Assembly (NCBI GenBank): GCA_018004645.1
Contig: JAGNBV010000010.1
Location: 1 to 51,841, forward strand
DNA length: 51,841 bases
Direction of reading: 5' to 3'
Origin: Bacteroidales bacterium
Lineage (GTDB): Bacteria > Bacteroidota > Bacteroidia > Bacteroidales > CAIWKO01
Shown here: piece after piece, positions 15,765 through 25,236 of the stretch
Position numbering within the stretch: position 1 is the first letter of the stretch
How the letters are laid out: each line of letters begins with the position of its first letter
Notes under the pieces: model-generated
The model's database searches: none
Seen by the model: the letters and a program-made list of their open reading frames with translations, nothing else
Told to the model about the DNA's origin: nothing
Translations under genes and position numbers: made by a program

Positions 15765-18587
15765 TTATTTTTTCTTTAGTGGTTTCAGCACCACCCTCAC
15801 ATAATGATCTTTCACAAAATATTTAGCTACAAATTCCTGAATATCAGCAGAGGTAATTGCATTTACCTTATTCGTATAATCAGTAATTAAACTTATATCA
15901 TCGCCATTAAAATAAAATGATTCAAGTCTTTCGAGCCAGAATTTGTTGGTTTTGGCATCCACTTCCCTTTCGCGGACGAGGGCTTCTTTGGTTTTGTTCA
16001 GGTCGTTTTCCTGAGGACCTTTGGTACGCAACTCCTGTATAATCTTAAACACCGCCTTGGTAAGTTTATTGGTATTTTGAGGAGAGCAGCCAAACATAAC
16101 CATAAGAGTATATTCAGTGGAGGGATAGCGTGAAGCATCCATCTGAATCTGAGGAGAATACACACCGCTCATTTCCTCGCGTATTACTTCGATAAGTTTA
16201 ATGCTTAATACCTCCTTTGCCATACGCAGACAGAGGCGGTTTTTGTCGTTCCATTCAAATTTCTCGTTCATAACAATGCCCACCATGCTTTTGGGATCAG
16301 TGCCTTTCTTGATTTCCAGGTCTGTGATGCCGGCAGGGAATTTCGGGCTTTTATCCAGCCATTGTTCAGATTTGGCCGTTCCTGGTAAGCTGCCAAGATA
16401 CTTTTCGAGCACAGGAGTAATAGAGTCCGCATCAATGTTTCCGACTATGAAAAATTTGAGATCGTTGGCATTGATAAACCGTTCTTTGTAAATCCTGTAA
16501 GCCACTTCGAGATCCACTTCATTTAACTGTTTCTGACTTGGAATGGCTATTACCCTGGGGCTGTTGCCCGAGGCGGTTTTCAGCAGGGTGTCGATAAATG
16601 CATACACAGGACTCGACCCGATAAATTTCAACTGGGTTTTCATGTTTTGCATAAACGCATCAAAAGCAGCGGTATCTTTACGGGGTTCTTTACAATATAA
16701 GTAGGTAAGTTGCAGGAGTGTTTCAAAATCTTTAGGGCTGCTTTTCCCAACAAATCCTTCTTTAAGATCATCAATATAAGGGCCTATTTCAATATCCTTG
16801 CCTTTAAGTTTTTTCTCCAGTTCGGTGTTGTCAAAATTGCCCACTCCGCTTTCGTTGATGATGCTGCTGGCAAAAAACGCCGATACATAATCCTGGTCTG
16901 GGTATAATGACAAACCGCCCGGGCTGTATGCCCTTATCAGTATTTCATTATTTTTGAAATCAGTTTTTTTTATAACCGCTTTAACGCCGTTACCAAAAGT
17001 AAGCTCGGTGAATCCCAATTCTTTGTTTTCGTTTTTGGAAACTACTTTACTGCCGGTAAGTTCGTCCTTTACCAATGGCTCAGCTTTAAATTTATCCACA
17101 TAGGCGGTCAATTTGGCATTTTTGGACGCTGAAATAATGTCGGTGAGCACCTTTTCTGTCGGCATTTTGTTCCCGTCTTTTTCGGGAGCGGTAACCACCA
17201 CGGCCATATTATCATTGGTAATCCATTTAGCAGCCAGGGCGTTGACATCGTCGAGTGAAATTTCGGGTAAGAACTTTTTGGCCAGCTTAAACTCGCTTTT
17301 TGCGCCCGGGATGATGGCCTGGCTTAAAAAATTCTCCACATAATCATCGGCATAATTTTCTGATTCCGTTTTATCAAATTCTTTGGAATTCTTTTCAAAG
17401 TCATTCAGCATCTGCTCTTTGGTGCGTTCAAACTCGGTAGCTGTAAATCCAAACTGGCGGACTCTTTCGTTTTCGAGAAGCAGCGTTTCAAAAGCTTTTT
17501 CGATTTGATTTTCTTTGGGATAGGCAAACAACTGGTAGGCATCGGTTGAACGCGCCAGAAAATTGCCATAGTCGGCCTGCGCCATAATAAAAGGAGCATC
17601 GGGTTGTACGGTGATTTCTTTCAGGCGGGCGTTGAGCATTTCATTATACAAATCGGCTGTCAGGGCTACTTTATAATCTTCCAGCGTATAATCCACACTG
17701 GCTTTATGCTTATAGATGACAAATATCATCGAGTTGGTGGCTTCTTTGTCGGTAACAATGCTGATCAGTGGTTCTGTATTGTCGGGAATATCAATGTTGG
17801 GCCGTGGGCGGGTATTGGCCGGGTTTTGAATGCCTCCGAACAACTGCCTGACTTTTTCTTCCATTTTTTTCACATCGATATCACCTACCACAACCACCGC
17901 CTGAAGGTTGGGGCGGTACCATGATTTATAAAATGCCCTCAGCGTATCGTAAGGCGCGTTTTTAATCACATCAATATCCCCTATGGGCAGGCGTTCGGCA
18001 TATTTAGAGTTTTTGAAAACCACCGGGAACCATTTTTTCATCATACGATCGTCGGCGCCAAGACCCATGCGCCACTCTTCGGTAATAATGCCCCGTTCCT
18101 TATCAATCTCCTTGCTATCAAAGGTAACATTGTGAGCCCAATCTTCGATAATCAGCATCCCGGTATCAAGCAGGCTCACATTATCTGCAGGCAACTGAAT
18201 CATATACACTGTCTGATCGAAACCGGTATAGGCATTAATTTCTTTGCCAAAGGTGATTCCGTATTTCTGCAAATAATCAATCATTTTATTACCTGAAAAA
18301 GTCTTGGTTCCGTTAAAACACATATGTTCGGTAAAATGTGCCAGTCCCCGCTGACTGTGGTTTTCGAGAATTGATCCGGCATTGACGGCCAGCCGCAGTT
18401 CTACACGGTTTTCAGGTTTTTTGTTCTGACGGATATAATAGGTCAGCCCGTTGTCGAGTTTTCCGATTAACACAGCAGGGTCAACAGGAATACTGTCTTT
18501 CAGATTGACTGTTTTTTGCCCGTAGGTAACCGATGTGAGGCACGCAAAAGCAAGTGCGCCATAAAGTAATGTTCGTAAACTTGTCAT
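15765..18587 (-). CDS. M16 family zinc protease (pitrilysin type), exported
   Basis: The 940-aa protein starts with a signal peptide (TLLYGALAFACLTSVTYGQ). Its inverted zinc motif HxxEH is in GLAHFTEHMCFNG (H84, E87, H88), with the following glutamates in the W-rich EDWAHNVTFDSKEIDKERG region (ERGIITEEWR). The order is a catalytic M16 domain, a second domain in the middle (SYWYRPNLQAVVVVGDID-type motif), then a second M16 repeat lacking the zinc site in the C-terminal half. Such full-length two-repeat proteases degrade peptides in the periplasm. It is a single-gene unit with its own terminator, and the DUF1295 gene follows it. Confidence 0.93.
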   Translation of the reverse strand: MTSLRTLLYGALAFACLTSVTYGQKTVNLKDSIPVDPAVLIGKLDNGLTYYIRQNKKPENRVELRLAVNAGSILENHSQRGLAHFTEHMCFNGTKTFSGNKMIDYLQKYGITFGKEINAYTGFDQTVYMIQLPADNVSLLDTGMLIIEDWAHNVTFDSKEIDKERGIITEEWRMGLGADDRMMKKWFPVVFKNSKYAERLPIGDIDVIKNAPYDTLRAFYKSWYRPNLQAVVVVGDIDVKKMEEKVRQLFGGIQNPANTRPRPNIDIPDNTEPLISIVTDKEATNSMIFVIYKHKASVDYTLEDYKVALTADLYNEMLNARLKEITVQPDAPFIMAQADYGNFLARSTDAYQLFAYPKENQIEKAFETLLLENERVRQFGFTATEFERTKEQMLNDFEKNSKEFDKTESENYADDYVENFLSQAIIPGAKSEFKLAKKFLPEISLDDVNALAAKWITNDNMAVVVTAPEKDGNKMPTEKVLTDIISASKNAKLTAYVDKFKAEPLVKDELTGSKVVSKNENKELGFTELTFGNGVKAVIKKTDFKNNEILIRAYSPGGLSLYPDQDYVSAFFASSIINESGVGNFDNTELEKKLKGKDIEIGPYIDDLKEGFVGKSSPKDFETLLQLTYLYCKEPRKDTAAFDAFMQNMKTQLKFIGSSPVYAFIDTLLKTASGNSPRVIAIPSQKQLNEVDLEVAYRIYKERFINANDLKFFIVGNIDADSITPVLEKYLGSLPGTAKSEQWLDKSPKFPAGITDLEIKKGTDPKSMVGIVMNEKFEWNDKNRLCLRMAKEVLSIKLIEVIREEMSGVYSPQIQMDASRYPSTEYTLMVMFGCSPQNTNKLTKAVFKIIQELRTKGPQENDLNKTKEALVREREVDAKTNKFWLERLESFYFNGDDISLITDYTNKVNAITSADIQEFVAKYFVKDHYVRVVLKPLKKK

Positions 18588-18755
18588 GTTAAAAATTTAT
18601 TTTTATTATTCGTTTAATTTTTTCGCAGAGGTTTTAATGTGTTTCTTTTGATGTGGCTGGACTGTTTTTGTTACAATTTTTCTAACAATCACAGACACAC
18701 TATTATCCGGCATCACCAAGTGAAAATCATATCGCGGGAAGTTTTTTTGAAAAAA

Positions 18756-20450
18756 TCAATAGTCAATATCCAGGTCCAGTTGTTCTTTAAAGTTTTTCAG
18801 TTCGGGATTTTTCCGGTTCATCTCATTATATTTTTCATCCGGAGTATAGGGCTTTCTTTGTAGGTCTTCTTTGACGGCCACCTCGCCGTACATATCGAAA
18901 GAACTGTTATGCAGGGCGCTTCTGAAAAATTCAAGTATTTCCGGCTTTTTCGAAACAAACTCGTTCAAAGTCAGGTTGTTTTCAAAAACAAATTTAATAT
19001 TGCCATCGTGATCCTGTGTGGGTAAATCTCCTTTGAGAGCCGTATAAAAACTGGGGTGTTTATCAAATTTGCTGATAAATTCGGGCCACAATTGATGAAT
19101 TTTCTCCAGGTCGTAAGGCTCATTACCATAATTAATGATGACGTCATTTACCTCGGTTTTTTTATCATCGGTTTCGTCCTTTATGGAGACCACAGATTTG
19201 GCCGATGCCACCGCTTTTTTAACAGTCGGTTGGCTCGGAATGGCTTGTGTGGCTTGAGTTTTCTGAGGCGCTTCCGGTATTTTTGGAACTTCAGTGCTTA
19301 CAGGTTCAGTTTTTTTTTTGATTTCCGTGTTTTGCGAGGTGTCCGTTACAGCAACATGTTGCGCATTACTGCACATTTTAATGAAAGCCATTTCGAGGTG
19401 CAGGCGTTTATGATTGCTGTTTTTATATTCGAAATCAAACCGGTTGGCTATTTCAAGGTTTCTGGTCAGAAACGCCTCCGGGCACTGCCGGGCCAGCATC
19501 AAATATTTGTTTTTAATATTTTCACTGGCCTCGAGGAGTTTTATAGTAACATCGTCCTTACACACCAGCAGGTCGCGAAGATGCGCTGCAAATCCCGAAA
19601 GAAAAACCTGACCTTCGAAGCCATTTTCCAACACAGTATCTATGAGATTGAGCGCTTCAAAAGTTTTATTTTCGAGGATAAGCACTGTCATTTTAAAATA
19701 ATATTCATAATCCAGAATATTAAGGTTTTCGAGTACCGCCCGGAATGTAATTTTATTATCGGAAGAAATAGCAATCTGGTCGAAAATGGAAAGGGCATCA
19801 CGCATGGCGCCATCGGCTTTCTGAGCAATCAGGTGCAGGGCGTCGGGCTCGGCCTCAATGTTCTCGCAATTAGCTACATAAGCCAGGTAATTGGCCATAT
19901 CATTGACCGTGATTCTTTTAAAATCGAAAATCTGGCAACGCGACAATATAGTAGGAAGAATTTTATGTTTTTCGGTTGTGGCCAGAATAAATTTTGCATA
20001 GGCAGGAGGCTCTTCCAGCGTTTTGAGAAAGGCATTGAAAGCGGCAGCCGAAAGCATGTGCACCTCATCGATGATATACACTTTGTATTTACCGGCTTGC
20101 GGAGGAATGCGCACCTGTTCCACCAGGGTGCGGATATCGTCAACAGAGTTGTTGGAGGCAGCATCAAGCTCATGTATATTGAATGAGGTAAGCTCGTTGA
20201 ATGATTTGCAGGAAACACATTGGTTACAGGCCTCAAAATTCTCGTTAAGGTTCAGGCAGTTGATAGTTTTTGCCAGAATGCGGGCACAGGTGGTTTTTCC
20301 TACCCCGCGCGGCCCGCAAAATAAAAACGCCTGCGCCAGCTGCTGCGATTTAATGGCATTTTTTAGCGTTGAGGTGATGGAATGCTGTCCAACAACCGTA
20401 TCAAAGGTAGCAGGACGGTATTTTCGGGCTGAAACAATAAAATTCTCCAT
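18756..20450 (-). CDS. dnaX: DNA polymerase III subunit gamma/tau
   Basis: This is the clamp-loader ATPase. The 564-aa protein has Walker A GPRGVGKTT (46-54), a zinc module with C65, C75, C78 and C81, Walker B IIDEVH (126-131), the clamp-loader signature TLEEPPAYAKFILATTE, and the SRC sensor in ILSRCQIFDF. After residue 370 comes a low-complexity linker rich in K, E, P, T and A (PEAPQKTQATQAIPSQP), then a C-terminal tau-like domain that would contact the polymerase. No slippery A-run for a separate gamma form was evident, but this was checked only by eye. It is divergent from the nucleoside kinase. Confidence 0.95.
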   Translation of the reverse strand: MENFIVSARKYRPATFDTVVGQHSITSTLKNAIKSQQLAQAFLFCGPRGVGKTTCARILAKTINCLNLNENFEACNQCVSCKSFNELTSFNIHELDAASNNSVDDIRTLVEQVRIPPQAGKYKVYIIDEVHMLSAAAFNAFLKTLEEPPAYAKFILATTEKHKILPTILSRCQIFDFKRITVNDMANYLAYVANCENIEAEPDALHLIAQKADGAMRDALSIFDQIAISSDNKITFRAVLENLNILDYEYYFKMTVLILENKTFEALNLIDTVLENGFEGQVFLSGFAAHLRDLLVCKDDVTIKLLEASENIKNKYLMLARQCPEAFLTRNLEIANRFDFEYKNSNHKRLHLEMAFIKMCSNAQHVAVTDTSQNTEIKKKTEPVSTEVPKIPEAPQKTQATQAIPSQPTVKKAVASAKSVVSIKDETDDKKTEVNDVIINYGNEPYDLEKIHQLWPEFISKFDKHPSFYTALKGDLPTQDHDGNIKFVFENNLTLNEFVSKKPEILEFFRSALHNSSFDMYGEVAVKEDLQRKPYTPDEKYNEMNRKNPELKNFKEQLDLDIDY

Positions 20451-20480
20451 GCGAAAGTTTTAAGCCATAGTTGATGAGTA

Positions 20481-20488
20481 CAAAAATA
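20481..20488 (-). promoter_or_regulatory. -7 box for dnaX
   Basis: On the minus strand it reads TATTTTTG, a match to TAnnTTTG, and lies 31 bases before the dnaX ATG. Confidence 0.45.
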
Positions 20489-20565
20489 TGAAATTTTTTC
20501 CAATCAGGATTCATTCGCTCAAGGTCCGGCATAAAAACCGGATACTTATTTTGTTTAAATTTGCA

Positions 20566-20573
20566 AAATTATT
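20566..20573 (+). promoter_or_regulatory. -7 box for the nucleoside kinase gene
   Basis: TAAATTTG matches TAnnTTTG exactly. The leader to the ATG at 20638 would be about 57 nt. No clear -33 TTTG was seen. Confidence 0.5.
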
Positions 20574-20637
20574 GTAACACGAACTACACAAAATACAAAA
20601 CATATTTTATATTGCCATTTAATTATTATTTATCAAC

Positions 20638-22323
20638 ATGTTAGAAACTAAAAATAACGCCACCACTATTAAAGTCAGGTGCTTAAACAATGGAGTCATC
20701 CGCGACATTCCCCGGGGTACTTCACTTATGCAAATTGCTGAAATTTTAAATGTCAAACTAGACTATCCCATACTTGGAGCCTTGGTTAACAATTGCGTTG
20801 AAGAACTGTCCTACGAAGTGTATCAGCCCAAAAAAATCGGTTTTATTGATATTACCCATCCTGATGGTATGCGCATGTACCTGAGAAGTCTTTCGTTTGT
20901 CCTGTACAAAGCAGTTAATGATTTATTTCCCAATGCCCGTTTACGCATCAACCACAATATTTCCAAAGGATATTTTTGCAGTATTAACCACATGGAAAAA
21001 GAACTCAGCGATGCCGACATCCTGAAAATAAAAGCCCGCATGCATGAAATTATTGAAGCGGATATCCCTTTTAACAACTTTGTGGAAGAAACGGAAGTGG
21101 TGATAAAAAAATTTGAAGCCAGCGGACTGACAGACAAGATAAATATCCTGAGGCACCGGGGTGAGAACTACGCAAAATATTATGAAATTGATGGCTGTAT
21201 AGATTCCTTTTATGGGTATCTGGTGCCATCCACGGGATACGTTAAAGTTTTTGACCTGAACAGGTATTACGACGGGATGTTGCTGCAACTTCCTAAAAAA
21301 GACGACCCCGGAAGAGTGGACACCCTGATCATGCAGGAAAAAATGTTTGAGATTTTAAAAGAATTCTCTGAATGGAATCAGATTCTCGACGTTACCAACG
21401 TGGGTGAACTCAATAAGTATATTTCAGAAGGCAAATCGGAACTATTGATAAAAGTGTCGGAAGCATTGCATGAGAAAAAAATCAGCCAGATAGCCGACAT
21501 GATTAATACACGTAAAGACGAAGTCAGGGTGGTTCTTATCAGCGGCCCATCGTCGAGCGGAAAAACCACGTTCGGAAAAAGGCTGGCCATACAACTGCTT
21601 GTCAACGGTATTAAACCTTTGAATTTATCGCTCGACAATTATTTTGTGAGCCGCGACAAAACCCCGCTGGATGAAAACGGCCAGTACGATTTCGAAGCCC
21701 TGGAAGCCATTGATATAGAATTATTTAACAATAACCTTACAGAGCTTTTGCAAGGCAACAGAATAAAATTACCAAAATTTTCTTTTGAATCGGGTTCGCG
21801 TTTTTATAACGGTGAAACCATGCAGATGCAACCCGAAAACATCCTGATAATTGAAGGTATCCACGGTTTGAACCCTCAACTAACCTCCACCATTGAATCC
21901 CGGGCTAAATTCAAGATTTATGTTTCAGCCCTGACCACCTTAAACATTGATGACCACAACCGGATAAGCACCACGGACAACCGGCTGATACGACGAATAG
22001 TGCGTGATTTCAGGTACCGGAAATATTCGGCCCTGGACACCATTTCGCGCTGGCCCAGCGTGGTCAAAGGAGAAGAAAAACATATTTTTCCTTTTCAGGA
22101 AGAGGTCGACATCATGTTTAATTCGGCCCAGATCTATGAATTGGCTGTTATCAAACAGTATGCTGAGCACATTCTGATGGAGGTACAGTCAAACAACCCT
22201 GAATATTCGGAAGCCAAAAGGCTGCTGAAGTTTTTCAGTTACTTCAAATCCATGGATTCTCGCGGCATTCCGCCAACATCCATATTAAGGGAGTTTGTGG
22301 GAGGCAGTAGTTTTCTGTATTAA
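20638..22323 (+). CDS. TGS-domain nucleoside (uridine-type) kinase
   Basis: The 561-aa protein joins an N-terminal TGS-like domain (about 10-75), a segment related to the second domain of threonyl-tRNA synthetase (about 80-230), and a C-terminal uridine kinase/phosphoribulokinase domain. The P-loop is GPSSSGKTT (303-311), followed by LSLDNYFVSRDKTP (the substrate-binding D-Y-F motif), PKFSFESGSRFYNGE and IIEGIHGLNP. It should phosphorylate a nucleoside at the 5' position using ATP or GTP, with uridine as the likely substrate. The fusion is widespread in Bacteroidota and some Firmicutes and Thermotogae. Why a tRNA-synthetase-like part is attached is not known. Confidence 0.9.
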   Translation: MLETKNNATTIKVRCLNNGVIRDIPRGTSLMQIAEILNVKLDYPILGALVNNCVEELSYEVYQPKKIGFIDITHPDGMRMYLRSLSFVLYKAVNDLFPNARLRINHNISKGYFCSINHMEKELSDADILKIKARMHEIIEADIPFNNFVEETEVVIKKFEASGLTDKINILRHRGENYAKYYEIDGCIDSFYGYLVPSTGYVKVFDLNRYYDGMLLQLPKKDDPGRVDTLIMQEKMFEILKEFSEWNQILDVTNVGELNKYISEGKSELLIKVSEALHEKKISQIADMINTRKDEVRVVLISGPSSSGKTTFGKRLAIQLLVNGIKPLNLSLDNYFVSRDKTPLDENGQYDFEALEAIDIELFNNNLTELLQGNRIKLPKFSFESGSRFYNGETMQMQPENILIIEGIHGLNPQLTSTIESRAKFKIYVSALTTLNIDDHNRISTTDNRLIRRIVRDFRYRKYSALDTISRWPSVVKGEEKHIFPFQEEVDIMFNSAQIYELAVIKQYAEHILMEVQSNNPEYSEAKRLLKFFSYFKSMDSRGIPPTSILREFVGGSSFLY

Positions 22324-22386
22324 CAAACGCATCGCTACGCCACCTGTCAGGGCATAATTCTATTAATGAACCAGGACAAAAAGGTA

Positions 22387-22521
22387 TTAATCAGCCTTTT
22401 GTTTATGGGGAAATAACTTATCTATTGCCTGAATGGCAAAGTAGAAAATTATCATAAAAATAAATATCCCTAACATTCCAAGGCCGGTAACTTCCAATGC
22501 TGCTTCAAAATTATTCATCAT
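22387..22521 (-). CDS. OadG/MmdD-like gamma subunit, membrane part (44 aa)
   Basis: This small gene encodes MMNNFEAALEVTGLGMLGIF followed by a continuing hydrophobic helix (FMIIFYFAIQAIDKLFPHKQ) and a stop. One N-out/C-in helix with GLGMLGIF resembles the N-terminal helix of oxaloacetate/methylmalonyl-CoA decarboxylase gamma (delta) chains, which anchor the catalytic subunit to the beta pump subunit. A good ribosome site, GGAGG, lies 9 bases upstream of the first ATG. It starts 18 bases after the beta subunit stop codon. It lacks the C-terminal region of the family, which is instead seen in the 81-aa gene at 25237-25482. Confidence 0.8.
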   Translation of the reverse strand: MMNNFEAALEVTGLGMLGIFIFMIIFYFAIQAIDKLFPHKQKAD

Positions 22522-22539
22522 AGTTTTTATCCTCCGTAT

Positions 22540-23688
22540 TTAGCAAAATAAAGGAATTAATGAAAGGATGAGACCGCCGGCCACCACGGATCCGATTTGT
22601 CCGCCCACGTTGGCGCTAACGGCATGCATCAGCAAATAATTGGTGGGGTCTTCTTTTTGTCCCATACCATGAATTACACGGGCCGACATGGGGAAGGCAG
22701 AAATACCGCAGGCACCCACCATCGGGTTGATTTTTTTTCGTGAAGGCAGGAAGATGTTCATAAGCTTGGCAAACATCACACCTCCAAAAGTATCGAAGAT
22801 AAAAGCAACCAGACCCAGGCCTATGATCATCAGGGTATCCAGCCTTACAAAGCGGTCAGCAGTCATGGTGCTGGCAATACTGATTCCAAGCAATATGGTT
22901 ACGATACTGGATAATTCATTCTGAGCTGCCAACGAGAGCTTATTCAGCACGCCGCATTCTCTGATAAGGTTTCCAAACATCAGAAATCCGATAAGTGCCA
23001 GCGATGAAGGCGCAATAATACCGGCAAAGATGGTTACAACAATAGGAAAAACTATAAGAGAGGTTTTCGAAACACTTTTGGCATGTGCTTCCATATGAAT
23101 GCAACGTTCTTTCTTGGTAGTCAGCAGACGGATTACCGGAGGCTGAATGATAGGTACTAAGGCCATGTAGGAATAAGCGGCCACAGAAATAGGACCTAAC
23201 AAATTGGGTGCAAACCTCGACGAGACGAAAATGGATGTGGGGCCATCGGCTGCACCGATAATACCTATAGAAGCGGCTTCCTTCAGGTCGAATCCGAGCA
23301 ATGTGGCACCCATCATTGTCAGGAATATCCCAAACTGGGCGGCCGCACCGAATAATAATAACAAAGGATTTTTGAATAAAGGCGAAAAATCTATCATCGC
23401 CCCGATAGCAATGAAAATAAGCAACGGGAACACTTCATTGGCAATACCGGCTTCGTAAAAAACAGACAAAGCTCCTTCCAACGCTTTTCCGGTTACCGGA
23501 TCAATTTGTGTAAGTGCGGAAGTCAAGGGGATGTTCACTAACACTGCCCCAAAACCCATTGGCAACAGTAAATTTGGTTCGTATTCCTTTGCAATGGCAA
23601 GATAAATGAGTGTTAAACCCACGGCAATCATTACCAGATTTTGCCAGGTAATGCTATAAATAACCGGCAACAAACTTTGTAAATCCAT
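22540..23688 (-). CDS. mmdB: Sodium-translocating decarboxylase beta subunit (OadB/MmdB)
   Basis: The 382-aa integral membrane protein uses the free energy of decarboxylating the carboxybiotin group to export Na+. Conserved OadB elements are visible: LLPMGFGAVLVNIP, IGAMIDFSPLF, GIIGAADGPTSIFVSS (the Asp-containing ion path region), AAYSYMALVPIIQPP and GACGISAFPMSARVIHGMG near the C-terminus. The start is an ATG at 23686-23688, 15 bases after the terC stop. It follows the biotin carrier in the operon with terC in between and is followed by the small gamma-like subunit. Confidence 0.95.
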   Translation of the reverse strand: MDLQSLLPVIYSITWQNLVMIAVGLTLIYLAIAKEYEPNLLLPMGFGAVLVNIPLTSALTQIDPVTGKALEGALSVFYEAGIANEVFPLLIFIAIGAMIDFSPLFKNPLLLLFGAAAQFGIFLTMMGATLLGFDLKEAASIGIIGAADGPTSIFVSSRFAPNLLGPISVAAYSYMALVPIIQPPVIRLLTTKKERCIHMEAHAKSVSKTSLIVFPIVVTIFAGIIAPSSLALIGFLMFGNLIRECGVLNKLSLAAQNELSSIVTILLGISIASTMTADRFVRLDTLMIIGLGLVAFIFDTFGGVMFAKLMNIFLPSRKKINPMVGACGISAFPMSARVIHGMGQKEDPTNYLLMHAVSANVGGQIGSVVAGGLILSLIPLFC

Positions 23689-23703
23689 AATTCTTAATAT
23701 TTT

Positions 23704-24756
23704 CTAATTTAATATATTTTCTTTTAAATCATCCACTTCATCTTTTAGCTGGTCAATTTCTTTCTTTTCAGAAATCAACATGGACAGCAGTATGCTAAGA
23801 GTTAACGTGGCAATAATGACCACCAGAGACACCCAGGAATGATTGGAGAAAAATCCCATTACTGCCGGGATGGCCGACAACAGCATTTTTGCACCAATAA
23901 ATAACAGGATGAAACTCACGCCGTGTTTTAAAAAGCGGAACAGGCCGATAATCCCTTTAAGGGCAAAAAATAAGGAAATCAAACCCATAACGGCAAACAC
24001 ATTGGAAGTGATGGCAATGAAATTTTCTTCTTCAGGAGTCAGGATGTTGGTAGCTCCTTCTTTGATAACCCCAATGATGGCCGGGATAGAATCCACAGCA
24101 AACAACACGTCGGTGGATCCGATTACCAGCAGCACCAAAAATATGGAAGTAATGTGCCATTTCCCGTTTATTTTATTAAAAAACTTGTGAGGATCTTTGT
24201 CCGGATCAACAGGGAAAAGCTTAGAGGCTCCTTTGAAAAGAATATTTTTAGAGGGGTCCACCTGATCATCTTCTTTCGAAAAAGCCATTTTATAGGCCGT
24301 CCAGATCAGAATCACACCAAACACATAAATAATCCAATGAAACTTTTCCACCAGTTCCATACCAACCAAAATGAATAAAATCCTGAGAGCGATAGAAATC
24401 AATATCCCAAGTTTTAATAAGCGGGGCTGGTTTTTCTGGCTAACGGCCATCATCGAAAAAATCATGATAAATACAAAAAGGTTATCCACCGACAGGGAGT
24501 ACTCGGTAAGATAACCCGCAATGAATTTTGTCATCATAACAGGGGCTGTTTTCACCGCGCTGTCAGGATTTTGCGGAAAGAAGAAATAAAGGGACACTCC
24601 GAAAAGCAACGCGATGCTAATCCATAGGCCTGTCCATTTTAAGGAGGTTTTAACTGTCAGCGCACCTTTACGGTGGTCGGTAACATATAAGTCAATAATA
24701 AAAACGGTAATGAATAGTCCAATAAAAACTATCCAATAAATCATAACTGGATCCAT
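23704..24756 (-). CDS. TerC/Alx family membrane protein
   Basis: The 350-aa protein has about nine transmembrane helices and the TerC motifs EYSLSVDNLFVFI and GSTDVLFAVDSIPAI, each with a conserved intramembrane aspartate, plus NVFAVMGLISLFFAL. Members export Mn2+ or support metal loading of secreted proteins, and E. coli Alx responds to alkaline pH and Mn. The C-terminus is a short coiled coil (SEKKEIDQLKDEVDDLKENI). Spacing is 12 bases from the biotin carrier gene and 15 to the beta subunit gene, so it is built into the decarboxylase operon. This suggests shared control, though a functional link is only inferred. Confidence 0.9.
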   Translation of the reverse strand: MDPVMIYWIVFIGLFITVFIIDLYVTDHRKGALTVKTSLKWTGLWISIALLFGVSLYFFFPQNPDSAVKTAPVMMTKFIAGYLTEYSLSVDNLFVFIMIFSMMAVSQKNQPRLLKLGILISIALRILFILVGMELVEKFHWIIYVFGVILIWTAYKMAFSKEDDQVDPSKNILFKGASKLFPVDPDKDPHKFFNKINGKWHITSIFLVLLVIGSTDVLFAVDSIPAIIGVIKEGATNILTPEEENFIAITSNVFAVMGLISLFFALKGIIGLFRFLKHGVSFILLFIGAKMLLSAIPAVMGFFSNHSWVSLVVIIATLTLSILLSMLISEKKEIDQLKDEVDDLKENILN

Positions 24757-24768
24757 GTCAAAAAATTT

Positions 24769-25209
24769 TTATCCGATTTCAATTAATACATCACCTTCCA
24801 TAACGGAGTCACCTTTTTTCACTTTAATGCTGGTTACTCTACCTTCTTTATCGGAGTTGATATTGTTTTCCATTTTCATGGCTTCAAGGGTAATAATTTT
24901 CTGGCCGATAGAAACGGGATCGCCAACATTAACATAGATATTCAAAATTAAACCCGGCAACGGAGATTTTACCACGCCACTGCCTTTGGGGGCCGAAGGC
25001 GAAGAGGTTTTTGCCGTTTGCGGCGAACCATCCGTGGAAGGAACGGCCATTGTTCTGACCAGCTTGGGGGTTTTGGTGGTTTGCAACGACTTTTCTACTT
25101 CCACTTTATAGGACTTTCCGTTAACAACCACATCTGCAATATTATCATCGATGTTCGCTATTTCAACATCGTATTGTTTTTCATTAATTTTAAATTTATA
25201 CTTACCCAT
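24769..25209 (-). CDS. mmdC: Biotin carrier subunit of methylmalonyl-CoA decarboxylase
   Basis: The 146-aa protein has an N-terminal beta-rich part (KYKFKINEKQYDVEIANID), a Ser/Thr/Pro/Ala linker (about 52-80) and a biotinyl domain ending LIEIG. The biotinylated lysine is in EAMKMENN (K112). The ATG at 25207-25209 is preferred, since a reading from 25236 needs TTG and would directly abut the previous stop codon. It carries the carboxyl group from MmdA to the membrane beta subunit. Confidence 0.93.
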   Translation of the reverse strand: MGKYKFKINEKQYDVEIANIDDNIADVVVNGKSYKVEVEKSLQTTKTPKLVRTMAVPSTDGSPQTAKTSSPSAPKGSGVVKSPLPGLILNIYVNVGDPVSIGQKIITLEAMKMENNINSDKEGRVTSIKVKKGDSVMEGDVLIEIG

Positions 25210-25236
25210 ATTTTTGCTTTTTTGGATTATTGACAA

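Noticed and set aside
19056..20186. A 376-codon open frame on the plus strand
   Set aside because: It is antisense to dnaX, whose motifs are complete; the plus-strand product has no recognisable domain.
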